6,581 nt of DNA from Methylophilaceae bacterium (GTDB lineage: Bacteria > Pseudomonadota > Gammaproteobacteria > Burkholderiales > Methylophilaceae): positions 1 to 6,581 of the forward strand of contig JANYIK010000160.1 in the NCBI GenBank assembly GCA_025362115.1, written 5' to 3'. The notes beneath the pieces were generated by a model. That model worked only from the letters and a program-made list of their open reading frames with translations. It had not been told where the DNA came from and ran no database searches. The position numbers and the translations under genes were made by a program. Position 1 is the stretch's first letter, and every line of letters starts with the position of its first letter. Of the stretch, positions 4,063 to 6,581 are shown piece after piece.

Positions 4063-6581
4063 ATGATGACCAGTAACGAAATACGCCAGGCGTTTTTAGA
4101 CTTTTTCGCCTCCAAAGGCCACACCATCGTGGCTTCCAGCTCCTTGGTGCCGCACGGCGACCCCACGCTTCTGTTTACCAATGCGGGCATGAACCAGTTC
4201 AAGGACGTGTTCTTGGGCTTTGACAAGCGCCCCTACACCCGCGCCACTACTAGCCAGAAGTGCGTGCGTGCTGGCGGCAAGCATAATGACCTAGAAAACG
4301 TGGGTTATACCGCGCGCCACCACACCTTTTTCGAGATGCTGGGCAACTTCAGCTTTGGCGACTACTTCAAGAAAGATGCTATTCACTACGCGTGGGAACT
4401 ACTCACCGTCGTGTTCAAGATTCCCGCGGATAAGCTCACCGTCACGGTATATGCCGAGGATGACGAAGCCTACGACATCTGGGTAAACGAAATCGGCGTA
4501 CCGAAAGAGCGCATTATTCGCATCGGCGATAACAAGGGCGCGCGTTATGCCAGCGACAACTTCTGGATGATGGGCGACACCGGCCCCTGCGGCCCGTGTA
4601 CCGAGATTTTTTACGACCACGGCGCACACATCCCCGGCGGGCCTCCGGGCAGCCCGGATGAAGACGGCGACCGCTTTATCGAAATCTGGAACAACGTGTT
4701 CATGCAGTTCAACCGCGACGAAGCGGGCGTGATGCACAAGCTGCCCAAACCCAGCGTGGATACTGGCATGGGGCTGGAGCGCATCTCTGCCGTGCTGCAA
4801 CACGTACACGCTAATTACGAGATAGACCTGTTCCAAAGCCTGATTGCCGCTGCTGCGCGCGAAACAAATTGTACTGATCTAGATAGCCCGTCATTAAAAG
4901 TGCTGGCAGATCATATTCGCGCTTGTTCTTTCCTTATCGCCGACGGCGTGATCCCCGGCAACGAAGGTCGCGGCTACGTGCTGCGCCGCATCATCCGCCG
5001 CGCGATTCGTCATGGTTACAAACTGGGATGCCGCACTGCGTTCTTCCATAAGTTGGTTGCACCGTTGGCTTCCGAAATGGGCGGCGCCTATCCTGAACTG
5101 GTCAGCCAGCAAGCCCGTGTGACTGACATTCTCAAGCAGGAAGAAGAGCGTTTCTTCGAGACCATTGAACATGGCATGACTCTCCTTGAGGCTGAGTTTG
5201 ATGCTATGGCCGGTAATACTGTGCTGAGGGGTGAGGTAGCTTTCAAGCTTCATGACACCTATGGCTTTCCTATTGATTTAACGCAAGATATTTGTCGCGA
5301 AAAAGGTATGTCTGTTGATACTGTTGGTTTCGGACAAGCTATGGTTCGCCAGAAAGAACAAGCCCGCGCCGCAGGCAAATTTAAGATGGCGACCAACCTG
5401 GAATACGACGGCGCAGACACCGCTTTCCACGGTTACGAAAAGCTGGAAACCAGTGCCAAGGTATTGGCGCTGTACAAAGACGGCGCCTCAGTCAACACAC
5501 TCAACGAGGGCGACCTTGGTGTGGTGGTGCTGGACGAAACACCTTTCTACGCCGAATCCGGTGGTCAGATAGGTGACAGCGGCGAACTGAAAGGCAGCGA
5601 TGGCATCTTTGCCGTGGAAGACACACAAAAAATCCAGGCTGCTGTGTTCGGCCACCACGGTGTATTGAAGACCGGCACGCTGAAAGTGGGCGATAGCGTT
5701 GCTGCCCGTGTTGACACGCAGGCGCGTGCCGCCACCATGCGTAACCATTCAGCCACCCACCTGATGCATAAAGCGTTGCGCGAAGTGCTGGGCGAGCATG
5801 TGCAGCAAAAAGGCTCGTTGGTGGATACCGATAAGACCCGCTTCGACTTCGTGCATAACGCGCCGATGACGGACGACGAAATTCGCATCGTAGAGAGCAA
5901 AGTCAACGCCGAGATACTTGCCAATGCGGCGACCCAAGCCCGCGTGATGGACATCGAATCCGCGCAAAAAACCGGCGCGATGATGCTGTTCGGCGAGAAG
6001 TACGGCGATGAGGTGCGGGTACTGGATATTGGTTCTTCGCGCGAGCTATGCGGTGGAACCCACGTCAGCATGACAGGCGATATTGGCCTGTTCAAAATCA
6101 CCTCTGAAAGCGGCGTGGCGGCGGGTGTGCGCCGTGTTGAGGCCACTACTGGCGAAGGCTCGCTAGCTTTGGTACAAGGTCAATCTCGTGAACTATCAGA
6201 AGTTGCTGATTTGTTAAAAGTACCTTTATTAGGCGGCATGATTCCATTAGCAATTGCAAACCTTCAAACCGAAAAGCGCGATTTAGAGAAAGAACTGGCA
6301 CGCCTGAAATCTAAGCTGGCCGCAAATCAGGGAGACGACCTCGTCAGCCATGCTGTGGATGTGAATGGCATCAAAGTACTGGTCGCAGTACTGGAAGGCG
6401 CGGATGCCAATGCCTTGCGCGAAACGATGGACAAGCTGAAGGACAAGCTCAAATCAGCTGCCATCGTTCTGGCATCTACCTCTGATGGCAAGGTGAGCCT
6501 TGCGGCTGGTGTCACCGCAGATTTGACGGCGAAACTAAAAGCGGGCGATTTGGTCAATTTTGTCGCCAACCAAGTCGGTGG
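4063..6581 (+). CDS. alaS: Alanyl-tRNA synthetase, 3'-truncated by window edge
   Basis: Charges tRNA-Ala with alanine in the cytoplasm and edits Ser/Gly mischarging. The 839 complete codons visible run uninterrupted to the edge, against about 875 in the E. coli enzyme. Domains: class II catalytic core from the N-terminus, with TSQKCVRAGGKHNDL (C67) and HHTFFEMLGNFSFGDYF, and motif 3 GMGLERI (235-241); tRNA-recognition region with GNEGRGYVLRRIIRRAIRHG; editing domain with HSATH (562-566) and CGGTH (663-667), the four metal-binding His/Cys residues all present; then a coiled segment about 731-751 and the start of the C-Ala domain. The last residues, VNFVANQVGG, lead straight into the expected glycine-rich GGKGGG motif. 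Two in-frame ATGs (4063, 4066) are possible starts; neither has a well-placed Shine-Dalgarno sequence (GGGG at 4045-4048 is 14-17 nt away). Codon use is patchy, see findings. Confidence 0.98.
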   Translation, partial: MMTSNEIRQAFLDFFASKGHTIVASSSLVPHGDPTLLFTNAGMNQFKDVFLGFDKRPYTRATTSQKCVRAGGKHNDLENVGYTARHHTFFEMLGNFSFGDYFKKDAIHYAWELLTVVFKIPADKLTVTVYAEDDEAYDIWVNEIGVPKERIIRIGDNKGARYASDNFWMMGDTGPCGPCTEIFYDHGAHIPGGPPGSPDEDGDRFIEIWNNVFMQFNRDEAGVMHKLPKPSVDTGMGLERISAVLQHVHANYEIDLFQSLIAAAARETNCTDLDSPSLKVLADHIRACSFLIADGVIPGNEGRGYVLRRIIRRAIRHGYKLGCRTAFFHKLVAPLASEMGGAYPELVSQQARVTDILKQEEERFFETIEHGMTLLEAEFDAMAGNTVLRGEVAFKLHDTYGFPIDLTQDICREKGMSVDTVGFGQAMVRQKEQARAAGKFKMATNLEYDGADTAFHGYEKLETSAKVLALYKDGASVNTLNEGDLGVVVLDETPFYAESGGQIGDSGELKGSDGIFAVEDTQKIQAAVFGHHGVLKTGTLKVGDSVAARVDTQARAATMRNHSATHLMHKALREVLGEHVQQKGSLVDTDKTRFDFVHNAPMTDDEIRIVESKVNAEILANAATQARVMDIESAQKTGAMMLFGEKYGDEVRVLDIGSSRELCGGTHVSMTGDIGLFKITSESGVAAGVRRVEATTGEGSLALVQGQSRELSEVADLLKVPLLGGMIPLAIANLQTEKRDLEKELARLKSKLAANQGDDLVSHAVDVNGIKVLVAVLEGADANALRETMDKLKDKLKSAAIVLASTSDGKVSLAAGVTADLTAKLKAGDLVNFVANQVG

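Noticed and set aside
4399..4836. 145-residue minus-strand open frame opposite the alaS catalytic domain
   Set aside because: Fully antisense to conserved AlaS motifs; no independent support.
5565..6146. 193-residue open frame on the minus strand opposite alaS
   Set aside because: Ser/Thr/Ala-rich low-complexity translation typical of an antisense shadow of a GC-ending gene; the + strand frame has complete AlaS editing motifs.

Overview
The window looks like a chromosomal housekeeping region of a betaproteobacterium. The gene order (pgpA, pncC, two accessory genes, recA, recX, alaS) and the character of the proteins suggest the Nitrosomonadales/Gallionellaceae side of that class. This placement is inferred from recognising the families, not from a search. 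All seven genes lie on the + strand. No rRNA, tRNA, CRISPR array, transposase or phage gene was seen.

Layout: 1-1611 is a tightly packed cluster. It holds the 3' part of pgpA (phosphatidylglycerophosphatase A), which overlaps pncC (nicotinamide-nucleotide amidase) by 13 nt; pncC is followed after 1 nt by a YkgJ-type cysteine-cluster protein. A short two-helix membrane protein of the low-affinity iron permease family follows at 1645-2055. A 230-nt regulatory gap (2056-2285) rich in small dyads leads to recA (2286-3323). recX (best start GTG at 3476) and alaS (from 4063, running off the right edge about 35-40 codons short of its end) complete the set.

Functional links: RecA is the homologous-recombination and SOS co-protease filament protein, and RecX is its small modulator. 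alaS follows recX as in many proteobacteria. pncC next to recA-recX-alaS is also a familiar order (as in E. coli), but here two metal-related genes sit between pncC and recA.

The most interesting non-coding content is two unrelated palindromic elements that bracket recX. Between recA and recX (3331-3455) is a 125-bp element with about 20-bp imperfect terminal inverted repeats and nested dyads sharing one centre, so it can fold almost end to end. Between recX and alaS (3927-4035) is a mosaic of overlapping inverted repeats that can form several mutually exclusive hairpins; it resembles the dispersed CTTCGACAGGCTCAG-type repeats of many proteobacterial genomes. The recA upstream region lacks a canonical CTGT-N8-ACAG LexA box but carries an extended -10 promoter candidate embedded in a 6+6 bp dyad. 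alaS shows three patches of A/T-ending codons against a G/C-ending background. I did not find a convincing wholly new system; the recX-flanking elements are the best leads.
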